From NCBI GenBank assembly GCA_027422505.1, contig JAPQWV010000018.1, forward strand, positions 12,480,001-12,544,000: 64,000 bases of DNA. Reading direction: 5' to 3'. Origin of the DNA: Craterostigma plantagineum. Taxonomy: Eukaryota > Streptophyta > Magnoliopsida > Lamiales > Linderniaceae. The position numbers were made by a program, and so were the translations under genes. The stretch's first letter is position 1. Each line of letters starts with the position of its first letter. Of the stretch, positions 55,288 to 64,000 are shown piece after piece. A model generated the notes under the pieces. That model worked only from the letters and a program-made list of their open reading frames with translations, did no database searches and was not told the DNA's origin.

Positions 55288-55790
55288 TTAGGTCTTATTA
55301 GTTTGCATAGATATAGTAAATATACTTCTACTCCGGTAGTTACTTAAAAAAAATTTGAATTTGAGAATAAACTTGTAATAAATTGAATTATTAAAGGACT
55401 TAAAAAATGAATCCACCAATATGCTAAAAGTGACCACGTCGGGAGGGATCGTAAGAGTCTCCACCCCAGATAATAATTTCTCAGCCTCTTTCCATCTACC
55501 GAAACTACATAACCCTTTAGTAGCTAAGCTATATGTCACAAAGTCTGGCGAAATGCCTTTCTCTTTCCTAATTGATAGGGTGGGGAGAGCTACATCAACT
55601 ATTTTATCCTTGAACAAGCTGTGTCAATTATGGTGCTTTAGCATTTCACATCAACTTTCCAACCTGTTTTTTCTAACAGCTTAAGCATTTGAAGAGCTAC
55701 AAGTGTATTACCAGCTTTATATAGCCTATCGAGGACGACGAGCAGCATATCTTTATCGGCTTCACAGATGTTAATAATTTATTAATTAAT
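55288..55790 (-). pseudogene. P-class PPR gene fragment
   Basis: The minus strand from about 55790 reads 'MLLVVLDRLYKAGNTLVALQ', then 'LLEKTGWKVDVKC' followed by a stop and frameshifts. The frame from 55617 then reads 'GISPDFVTYSLATKGLCSFG' and 'PPDVVTFSILVDSFFKSF'. These are consecutive 35-aa PPR repeats of the restorer-like P class with the usual PD-VTY-L--GLC spacing. No start or end of the gene is present. It may derive from the same gene family as the fragment at 34773-35520, supplying the kind of middle repeats missing there. Confidence 0.8.
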
Positions 55791-56082
55791 AAAAATACTT
55801 AATTTGTTAGAAATCGTGAATTTAATTATTCAGAATTCGGTGATTGAATTAAAATTACGAAATAAGAAGGATAAAATACCGGTTTACATAAGCAAGACTG
55901 GAAAGACCTAGCGGAGCTCCAACATGGGATGAAACCGAATGAAGCACCGGAAATCACTCGCTGGGCAAAAGTCAAACAGTACCTAAGCACGGAAACTTAA
56001 AGTATCCTGACAAGCTTTAACTACATGAATGCTAGCTGGAGCCATTTCAATTGAAGCTTATATGAATAAGGAATAGACATAA
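55791..56082. other. Non-coding flank of the minus-strand copia remnant
   Basis: No gene was found. Moderately GC-rich near 55900-55990; no repeat match in the window. Confidence 0.4.
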
Positions 56083-56160
56083 TGTTGGGGTGGGCCCAAT
56101 TTATCGACGCGGCCCCGAACAGCTCAACGTGGCGATAACGGAAGCACGGTTTGAACCGTC
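56083..56160 (-). repeat. LTR end fragment (copia, minus strand)
   Basis: 'tgggcccaatttatcgacg...cggtttgaacc' matches 58165-58240, the 3' end of the complete LTR, with small differences. It has no primer site beside it, so it is the terminal 3' LTR remnant of the minus-strand arrangement. It is joined directly to an integrase-derived scrap at 56160. Confidence 0.7.
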
Positions 56161-57010
56161 TGTGTGAATCAAATGGAGAATTACCATCTGTGTCAATCAT
56201 CCGTGAAGGTAATAAAGTAGTGGAAGTCACCTCGAGCCTTCACATTGAAGGTAATTTTCGTGGCTCTATAAAATGTCCGGGAAGTAGAGTATACACATGT
56301 ACAATAAATTGTTTTTAAAATATTAAGTTCCTTACCTAATGCAGCCTGCTCACCTTTGAGCTTCGGACAGTCCCGCTTCTACTGGCCCAGCGCATCGCAG
56401 TTCAGACACCTCTTCGTCGGCTTTACACCGGTGTGCTTCAATTTCCCAAAAGATTTGTTCTTCTTAGAAACCTCCCCCGTCGGCTTGAGCTTGTTGCCCT
56501 TCTTCTTTTTGCCTTTTTGGGGCTTCGAAGAGGTGGCAACAAGTGCAGTCTGCTTTGTCCTCTTCAACTGACCTTGCGCCGCTGCTAAATGATTCATCAG
56601 ATCAGGAAGCGTCAGCATTATGCCGTTTAGATGATAGTTCACAATGAATGCGTTGAAGGACGGAGGGAGAAACTGCAAGATGAGATCGTTTTGTAATTTC
56701 CCATCAAATCGGAAATTGAGAGTCTCCAACCTCTCAATCATGGTGATCATGTTCTTAACATGTTCACCTACATTCTCACCCTCAGACATCCTCGATCAGA
56801 AGAGCTGCAATGAAGCCACATAGCGAGCTGTCCTTGACATCTCACCGTAAAGCTTTTTCAGATGCTGAACCATCGCTTGAGCATCAGCCATACCTTCATG
56901 GCTACGCTGCAGCGTGTTACTCATCGATCCGAGGACATGAGCTTTTACGAGCTGCTCGCCGCGGAGTCGCTTGTCATAAGCGGCACGAGCCTGCTCGGAT
57001 GCGAAGCCAG
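56161..57010 (-). pseudogene. gag: Minus-strand copia gag with scrap of integrase
   Basis: On the minus strand, 'MVQHLKKLYGEMSRTARYVA' (about 56880-56820) leads over a stop/frameshift near 56790. The 136-aa frame 56789-56379 follows: 'GENVGEHVKNMITMIERL', 'LQFLPPSFNAFIVNYHLN', a Lys-rich region and a damaged zinc knuckle 'CLNCDALGQ' plus stop (relatives have H where Q stands). Text like that at 63850-63905 follows, and then a shortened integrase fragment (56280-56161) similar to 63190-63310. Most of pol is deleted. Confidence 0.8.
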
Positions 57011-58151
57011 TATGAATAGTTTGACCCAGCCAACCTATTCTCCTTGAGCAGTATGTTTAAAGCGGTAGACATAATATACACTGAGAGAAGAAGCTGCAGA
57101 AAATAAAAGGCCTATTAAGTCGATTGTATAGATCATCAAACTGGAACAAGGACTTCTATGCCGTTTGACTCCCACTATCTTTTCATAAACTCCATTTTCT
57201 CTCATCGGATGTTTTGGAAGTTTCGCTGATAACTTCAATAGTGCAGTTGATGTCCCCATGGGCGGATGCAAAACTCAACCTCTGTCACTTTATTGGTTTG
57301 CAGCGGCTCACGAAGTCGTGCTCAGCACGAATCCAACCTTGTTGAATGTTTCAACTATCTTTGTCTAAGTCAGGGACCCCTGCTGGCAAACCCGGAACAA
57401 GGCCGTGCGACTGTCTAAGTACGACCTATCAAATTTGCTCAAAATCGCACACTTGAACCCTTTTTACCATACAGTGTGGTCTTTGGGAGCGGCGCTAACG
57501 CACACGAGCAAGCGAAACAAAAGCAAATGCAAGGCGTCGACATACCCGGAACCAAACCTTGCATTTAGGTTTTGTAACAACTAAACCTGATCTTGATAGA
57601 AGACAGGACATCCAATCCCTTTACTCACTTACTATTTCGTCTGGAGATACTTTTGTGTTCTCATAGCAAATCAAAAATTAAGCACGAGCACATAAATGCG
57701 TTGATTAAATTCCTAAGCCAAGGAAAGCAATTTTTAAATGGACAAATATGCGAGCTATTTCTAAACTGGTCCTATTACAAGGGTCGTAAAACAACCGGGG
57801 TCTTCGATCTTCAAACGTCGACTCATCTACACGATGGTCGTCGAACCCTCCAATCTCGCCTTGTGTCGAACGGCCGTCAATAAAGCGCTAAAATACAACT
57901 AAATACTAACACGGGGGAATTATTTCCCGAACATCCCGTAATCCATGTACGTACCACGGCAAACGACCCTTAAACAAATAACCAGGTTAGAACCTAAGCC
58001 CGTGTAAATGTCCCACATAAACATGCAACACAGGATTTCGACGCCGGGTGCCCGACAGACGTCACGAGCAACGATAGTCTCCAAACTATGTCGGCCGTTC
58101 ATTCGCCACATCGGCTTTTGAGGCCTTCGGTCGAACCATTCATGAGCCATA
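57011..58151 (-). other. Degenerate leader/gag 5' region of the minus-strand copia copy
   Basis: Between the primer site (58152) and recognisable gag. The first stretch after the PBS reads MAHEWFDRRPQK-like text and then decays. 57050-57930 shows no clear protein or repeat. Confidence 0.45.
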
Positions 58152-58163
58152 GCTCTGATAGCA
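58152..58163 (-). promoter_or_regulatory. Primer binding site, minus strand
   Basis: TGCTATCAGAGC on the minus strand, one mismatch to the Met-type site TGGTATCAGAGC, one base after the LTR end CA (58166-58165). It shows that this LTR acts as a 5' LTR for the DNA at lower coordinates. Confidence 0.85.
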
Positions 58164-58419
58164 CTGCTGGGCAGGCCCAATTTATCGACGCCGGCCCCCG
58201 AGCAGCGCAACGTGGCGATAGCGGAAGCGCGGTTTGAACCGAGCGGCGTAGGGCGGCGAATTTTTTTAGTATCTAAATTCGACCTAATGCCCTTCGGCTT
58301 CTGCCGAGGCCGGAGATACCACCCTAAGCCTCCGGAGACCATGATTAATTCAAATTATCAAAATTCGAATGTAATTCTAATTTATTCGAATAGATATTTA
58401 AATTCCAAACTAACCGAAT

Positions 58420-58747
58420 AAAGCGGCAGTCTGCCATTTTTCGACTGTTTGATAACCTAAACGATTTCCGATCGACGCCAAACTTCCGAACGTTCTCAAC
58501 GAGGGGCCTTTCGAATCATTCCAATGTCGTTTGGTATTTTCCCAAAATCAAATCAGTGGTTAGACATTATCAATTCGAGTAAAGCGCAGTCTGCCGTCTT
58601 TGAACTGTTTGGTCAGCGAAACAATTTCCGATCGATACCAAATTTTCCAGAATGATTCCACACTTCCCAACAATCGCAGCGAAGGATCTTTCGAATCATT
58701 CTGATGCTGGTTGGTATTTTTCGTAAAATCAAATAAGTAGGTTCGAA
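58420..58747. repeat. ~155-bp tandem duplication within the LTR
   Basis: The unit 'gcagtctgcc...actgtttg...aatttccgatcga...cctttcgaatcatt...ttggtattttcc' is present at 58420-58571 and 58575-58747, with moderate divergence. Confidence 0.85.
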
Positions 58748-58788
58748 ACATACCGTCCGTGTACGTGATTACACCTCGGCTCGACGCT

Positions 58789-59092
58789 TAAGGATGGCAA
58801 TGGGTAGGGTATGGGTAGACCCACTTAGCCCCATACCCAAAAATAGATGGGTATGGAACCTATCCAATATTGAAATGTCATTTTCGAAGAAAAGTAAAGA
58901 ACGAAAGGAAACGGAAAAATTAATCCAAAAAAAGAACTTTCTGAATCCCATAAGACAATACACTACAAATCAAAAGAGATACCATAAAATTGGGTCTGGG
59001 TCTGGCCCATACCCATTTTTAAAGACCCTTATTCATAATTACTGGGTAGGTCCTATTGGTATGGGCCGGGTCCAAAAAAATCGCCCTCCTTA
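58789..59092. mobile_element. hAT-type MITE, 304 bp
   Basis: The left end TAAGGATGGCAATGGGTAGG is inversely matched by the right end (reverse complement TAAGGAGGGCGATTTTT). Flanks TCGACGCT and TCGACGTC agree at 6 of 8 positions. Both subterminal zones have 'tgggta' and 'cccatac' repeats. The open frame 58794-59255 runs across it and is incidental. Confidence 0.8.
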
Positions 59093-60855
59093 TCGACGTC
59101 GCTGCGCCTCGTTTGGTTCCCGGAGCCTCCGGGCTAGATCGTCACGCTGGTATGGCCTTGATCGAACATCGAGACTGCTCCCGATGGCTAGACGCAGTTC
59201 GGTTCGGGCGTCGGTACTCGTCAAACGAACCCATGGCTTGAACTATGTGGCTTAAGAAGTTCTACTTCAACTCACGTATATTCTTTGTTCTATTTATTTC
59301 ATTTGCAGAGTCGTGTGGCAAGTACTACTCTTCATGAGCAGCCCACGTTCTATTCTACTTACTAAGAAAGTTCTCTTTTATCATTTTTATTATTGTCCCA
59401 AGTGAGACACATGTGAACTAGGGAAATAATGAGTCACTTGCCACCTCAACCAATGTGGCATGAAATGGAACTGATACATGTTCAATGACCAAGGCAACAT
59501 GCAAACTTTTAAGTTATTCCATTTCAGCCCCTGAGGTTTCCAATTTCTCAATTTAGTCTCTCAATTTTAAGTAATAAAATAATTAAATCCAATCTAGTTC
59601 TTTTATTACAATTGAGCATCACTTAGTTAATTAATTAAGCACTTAAGAAAATCTTAAGTCCTAATTATTTCCGTGACTCTCACCCGAACTTAACTAAGTC
59701 ATTGACACCTCGTATCAACTATGCCACTACCTCAACAAATCTCATTTGTTAGGTTCTAGAGAAAACCCGCCGTTTTCGTTCGAGGGAATTACCATTTTTC
59801 AGTGCGACTCTCTAGGTCCGTCTTAACTGGCACGGGAGGAATCCACGAGTCCCGGTATTCGCCTAGCTAATCTTGCGGTACCGGATTGATCCCAGTTAGA
59901 ACGAATTTTGGTATTATCGAAATTCATGCGAACCGACTATAGTGTATACTTTTAAATACCTCTTACGCCTTTCATTGCGTCCCGGTTAGGAGAGAGCCAT
60001 GTAAATGTCAAACTCACTAACCTAACTCTATTTTAATGGAGACCCAACTAATTATTTAAACTCTGCTCCGTATATAATACGAGCGAGCTTTCAAGCTGCG
60101 GCCAATAGCTTTATAATCGTCGTTCTCTGATTACCTCGTAGGACGTTATCCTATACGAATATAGGTAGTGAATCCCATTAGTAGTCAGAGCCAGGCAATC
60201 ACTTCCATAAAGTTAGTTGCGTTTCGCCGTTTGCCCGTGTCCCATTCCCGAACAGTTGCGACCTAGCCAACTAGCGACAAAGCGAAATCATGAAAGCAAA
60301 TCCGTTAGTGACCCTATCGGTCTGAGGTGTTATTCGTTCAATCATTGACAACATCCTAGTCATGTGAACGAGACGAATACGAGCCGAATGTTTGAATACG
60401 CTATCTCTCCGATCATCTGTATCTCCATCACGACCCACAACCTCTCAGCTAATCGGTGACACTACCGACAAGGTGGTCATCAATGAATAAGTATTCGGTT
60501 ATCTAGTCCCCACCTAGAATCCTTAGACTTACACTTTTTATTTAATGATGAGATTAAGGACCGCCCAGTGTCTCCTCTCTCGTCCCCACGAGAATCAGAC
60601 GTCCAACTCAAACATTTGGACGTTATGTATTTATCGCACCGCTGGATGCCAAGCAGAATTTATATTCGATAAATAAATAATAATGCCTTTATTATAATGA
60701 AAATAATTAACTACTTTATTCTGACAGTATATACAATAAAACTGTCTAGCGACCTATACATCATCGTGCAATATATTATTCCTATCCTCGTATGGCATTC
60801 CGATGGCACACTCCCTAACAGCCTCACACATGCACTCGAATGTCATGTGCTGAAC

Positions 60856-61720
60856 CTAATGCCAGCCACAGTGGTATCGTAGCCCCATCTTGTCCAGATG
60901 CTGTTCCACAACTGTCTGGGACAAGGGCTTCATGAGCGGGTTCGCCACGTTTTCTACGGTGGTGATTTTATGCACGGCGACCATCCCGTTTTCAACGAAC
61001 TCACGTAATACGTGATATTTTCTCTCAATATGTTTGGATTTGCTATGAGATCGTGGTTCCTTTGCTTGCACGACTGCACCGCTATTGTCGCACCAAAGTG
61101 TAAGCGGTCTGTCCGCAACTAGTACCACAGTAAGTTCCTCCAAGAACTTTTTCATCCAAACAACTTCTTTAGCTGCCTCTGAGGCTGCTATGTATTCTAC
61201 CTCACACGTGGGGTCGGCAGTCCTGCTTTGCTTGGAGCTTCTCCAAGACACTGCCGCACCGTTGAGCACGAATACAGAACTTGAAGTAGATTTTCAAGCA
61301 TCTATGTCTGACTGGAAGTCCGAATCGGTGGAATCCGTCTACTTCTAGTCCCGCTTCTCCATAGACCAGCGTTAATCAAATACTATGGTCTAATAATCAA
61401 ACATTATGATTAGTTGATAATATTAGTATTCTTTTTGTTGGGAAGTTTGTGAAAGTCCGTCTAAGGTTCTTAAAGATATTCTTAACGGCTGTCCAGTGTC
61501 CTTTCCCTGGGTTTGCCTGAAACCGACTAACCACGCTCACAGCGTGGGCAATGTCCGCCGTGTACACAACAGCGCGTACATCAGACTACCCACTGCAGAC
61601 GCATAGGGTATCCCACTCATCCATCGTCTGTCTTCCTCATTTTGAGGTGACAATGATTTCGACAAATGGATCCCATGTTGCATAGGTAAGAACTTTCTCT
61701 TAGAGTCATCCATTCTGAAT
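60856..61720 (-). pseudogene. pol: Minus-strand copia RT end and RNase H
   Basis: On the minus strand, 61720-61480 carries broken text with 'GIPYASAVGSLMYALLCTADI' shortened to recognisable 'GIPYASAVGSLMYA', the end of RT. RNase H continues with 'CEVEYIAASEAAKEVVWMKK', 'LWCDNSGAVVQAKEPRSH' and 'SKSKHIERKYHVLREFV' in the frame 61269-60856. Several frameshifts near 61350-61480 and stops separate the pieces. It ends 'GLRYHCGWH', a common ending of this copia group. Confidence 0.85.
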
Positions 61721-61724
61721 TTCT

Positions 61725-62290
61725 TTAGGATGTTCTGTAAGTAAAGGCCCTAATATAAGCCAATCGTTCTGTTTGCTCGATCCTGAACAAGCGAGTACCG
61801 AGTATATACGTCGCTTTTCCCAGGTATTTCATGGAGAATTCGGTTGAAAGCCACGCTTTCACCGACGAGAGCATCCCGATGTCGTTTCCTATCAAAAGGA
61901 TATGATCCACCACAATACAAGGAACGACACCATACTCCCACGAGGCCTTTTTCAGTTCGTAAATGGGCCGATTCAGTTTGCACAATTTGCGAGCATCTGC
62001 ATGCGACTCAAAACCTTTAGGCTGCTCCATATAGATCTCCTCCTTGACGAATCCATTAAGAAACGCTTTTTTGACGTCCATCTGTCAAATCTCATAACCT
62101 TAGTGCGTAACTATTGCAAGCATTATGCGGATAGACTTGATCATGGCTACAGGCGAGAGAGTCTCCTCATAGTCGACTCCCTCTTTTTGGTTATAGCCTT
62201 TGGCAACCAACCTGGCCTTGTACGCTCAACTTGTCTGCAGATCCAATCTTTCTCTTGTATATCCATTTACAACTGATTGGTCTAAAACCG
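61725..62290 (-). pseudogene. pol: Minus-strand copia RT, damaged
   Basis: The minus strand from 62280 gives '[20 protein letters not shown]' in mixed frames, then the frame 62081-61725 with 'MDVKKAFLNGFVKEEIYMEQ', 'KLCKLNRPIYELKKAS' and 'VVDHILLIGNDIGML'. A deletion removes the segment before the active site, and the catalytic YVDD reads VVDH, so RT is dead. Confidence 0.85.
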
Positions 62291-62647
62291 CTCGGTAGGT
62301 CTACAAGAGTTCAGACTTTGTTTGAGTACATTGAGTCCATCTCAGCCCGCATAGACTCATTCATCTCGTTGAGTCAACATCGGATATAGCTTGCTCGAAA
62401 GTAGCGGGATCTTCTCTTAGTAGTCCCCTAATCGCAACATAATCGTGTTCGATGTGTCACATGCCATACCGTTGTGGTTGGCCTGCACCCTTTCAGATCG
62501 TAGCAAGATTGGTTCGCTCGCATCAGATTCCAAATCCTGTGAGGGCGTTTCGGTCGACTGCTCATCGAGAGTGACCTCTCGGCCGACGCCACAATCTCGA
62601 ATGAACTCTTCCTCGAGAAAGTGTGCACGTAGGCCCACAAAGATCCT

Positions 62648-63385
62648 CTAATCGTCATGAAAACAGAATAGGTACCCCATTGAGTCTTCGGGGTAACCTA
62701 TGAAACGACCTTTCAGAGACCTAAACTCCAATTTGTCTGCCTTCAACTTTTTCACATATGCGGGGCAACCCCAAATCCTAATATGTGATAAGCTGGGTAA
62801 ACGACCAGTCCATATCTCATACGGAATGCCGTTAACAGACTTCGAGGGACACTGGTTCGTGGTATACGCTGCTGTCAAAAGCGCGTATCCCCACAATGAC
62901 ATTAGTAAATCTGTATAGCTTAACATAGAACGAACCATATCTAATAAGGTTCGGTTTCTACATTCGGACACGCCATTCAACTGTGGCGTGCCGAGCAGAT
63001 TCATCTGTGATAATATACCATTCTCCTTCAAGGACTGGTCAAACTCGACACTCATGTACTCGCCTCCTCGATTCGATCGAATTGCTTTAATGAGCTTCGA
63101 CGTTTGGTTTTTCACCAACGCCTTATACTCCTTGAACCTTTCAAGTGCATCAGCTTTATACGTCATCAAATACACGAGTCCGTAACGACTGTGATCATCC
63201 GTGATGGTAATAAAATAATGGAAGTTCCCTCGAACCTTCACATTGAATGGCCCGCAAATGTCTGTGTGAATCAAACCAAAAATTTCCGTGGCTCTATTAA
63301 ATGTCCCGGTGAAGGGTGATCGGGTCATTTTACCTTGGAGACACGACTCACAAGTCGGATAGGGATCTGATCCCAACGGTTTCAA
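62648..63385 (-). pseudogene. pol: Minus-strand copia integrase
   Basis: A 245-aa frame on the minus strand. It includes 'CESCLQGKMTRSPFTG' (end of the zinc-binding domain), 'IHTDICGPFNVKVRGNFHYF', 'TDDHSRYGLVYLMTYK', 'IRSNRGGEYMSVEFD' and 'GVSECRNRTLLDMVRSMLSY'. The first Asp and the Glu of the DDE triad are present, but the second Asp is Asn (relatives read IRSDRGGEY). It ends at a stop 'FCFHDD' at 62648 instead of continuing into RT. Confidence 0.9.
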
Positions 63386-63840
63386 AATCCCATTTTCTCT
63401 AACTCGTGGATCTTGCGTTCTTCAGTATGCCATAATCAAAGATGCCACAAGTACCTCGCATTTATTCCTGATTTTCGTTTGTTTGTGGTATTCATAGATA
63501 CGTCATTCTGGGTATTTAAATAGTACAAGCCATTAAAAGTGTCGCGTAGTCAACATCTTTGTTTCGATACATAATGTGGCATGTATTATTATTAAAGTTA
63601 AATTCATAACCATTACTGCTCAAAACAGGAATAGAGAAGATGTTCTTAAAACCCCTCGGGAGTACAAGACAATCGTACAAACGCAACACATGCGCAATGA
63701 CAAAACAAGAGATCTTGATCCAACGTGGCTTGCTGAGAGACTATCCCCGCTTCGCAATCCGACCTCGATCTCCCGCTCCCCAAGCTCTCTAATTAGTCAC
63801 AGACCTTGCGTGGACACACAAATATGAGTATTAGCTCCTG
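63386..63840 (-). pseudogene. pol: Minus-strand copia protease and pre-integrase region
   Basis: The minus strand from about 63838 reads 'LDSGANTHICVSTQGL' then a stop: an aspartic protease motif with its DSG intact. Text like 'VGSRSLVLSLRM' and 'LSSNGYEFNFNNN' follows, then the pre-integrase stretch 'RKIHELEKMGF', with several frame breaks. It joins the integrase frame at 63385. Confidence 0.75.
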
Positions 63841-64000
63841 AATCCAATTATCCGGAAGTATAGTATTCAGATGTAGGAATAAACTGTTTCTAAAACATTA
63901 AGTTCCTTAACTGCGCGGACTGCTCACTTTTGAGCTTCGGACAGTCCCGTTTCTAGTGGCCCAGCGCACCGCGGTGCAGACAGCTATCCGTCGGCTTTAC
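63841..64000 (-). pseudogene. gag: Minus-strand copia gag zinc-knuckle region (cut by window edge)
   Basis: Matches 56290-56440, the gag/protease junction of the other copy. The knuckle reads 'CLHRGALGH' plus a stop, then 'KRDCPKLK'; the second Cys has become Arg. Most of gag and the 5' LTR lie beyond the right edge. Confidence 0.75.

Larger units (their letters stand above)
58165..60820 (-). repeat. Shared internal LTR of the minus-strand copia arrangement
   Basis: Lies between RNase H (ends 60856) and the PBS at 58163, so it is at once the 3' LTR of the right-hand copy and the 5' LTR of the left-hand copy. Probable ends on the minus strand are TGTTAGGGAG (60820) and GCCCAGCA (58165). It contains a MITE and an internal ~155-bp duplication. 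The upstream end is less certain than the downstream one. Confidence 0.65.

Noticed and set aside
58794..59255. 153-aa frame crossing the MITE at 58789-59092
   Set aside because: Starts in a transposon end and runs into LTR sequence; no domain.

Overview
The window looks like plant (eudicot-type) nuclear DNA from a region packed with transposable elements. Evidence: LTR retrotransposons with 5-bp target-site duplications (TSDs) and initiator-Met or Asp tRNA primer sites, several plant MITE families, a LINE tail, two decayed P-class pentatricopeptide-repeat (PPR) gene fragments and the broken 3' end of a Mediator subunit 15-like gene. I find no intact host gene. Nearly all coding potential belongs to Ty1/copia retrotransposons at different stages of decay. 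The species cannot be named from the sequence.

Layout. (1) 1-15234 is copy A of a segmental duplication whose copy B lies at about 37293-40527. Copy A was hit by a 9.6-kb non-coding LARD-type LTR element (1213-10848, TSD GAGTC), a broken PIF/Harbinger transposon (about 11605-12888), a GC-rich retroposon-like insert carrying a hAT MITE (13329-13996, TSD CTTTCTCC) and a 550-bp Mutator-like element (14576-15125). (2) 16608-23607 holds a MED15-like pseudogene split by a 6.6-kb sirevirus-type copia element (16896-23539, TSD GTGAA). (3) 24330-34651 is a second sirevirus with long LTRs, gag, pol and an intact extra 474-aa ORF with its own TATA box. (4) 34773-35520 is a truncated PPR pseudogene; 35545-38525 is an AT-rich tandem duplication interrupted by three adjacent inverted-repeat elements, one of which carries a tRNA-like promoter. 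(5) 42575-about 54815 is a third, badly decayed sirevirus-like copia element with an antisense membrane-protein ORF, an array of TTCGCGAA palindromes, a likely spliced leader and a degenerate extra ORF. (6) 55288-55790 is a second PPR fragment. (7) 56083-64000 holds minus-strand copia DNA arranged internal-LTR-internal-LTR remnant, running off the right edge.

How the parts relate. The retroelement genes are gag (RNA-binding capsid), protease, integrase, reverse transcriptase (RT) and RNase H. Most copies are disabled by frameshifts, internal deletions or active-site changes. The most interesting coding signal is the extra ORF downstream of pol in two different elements: intact in element 3 although that element's gag and pol are frameshifted, and apparently served by a separate promoter or splice unit in each. 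Copy B preserves the unoccupied target of the LARD insertion, so the order of events can be read directly.
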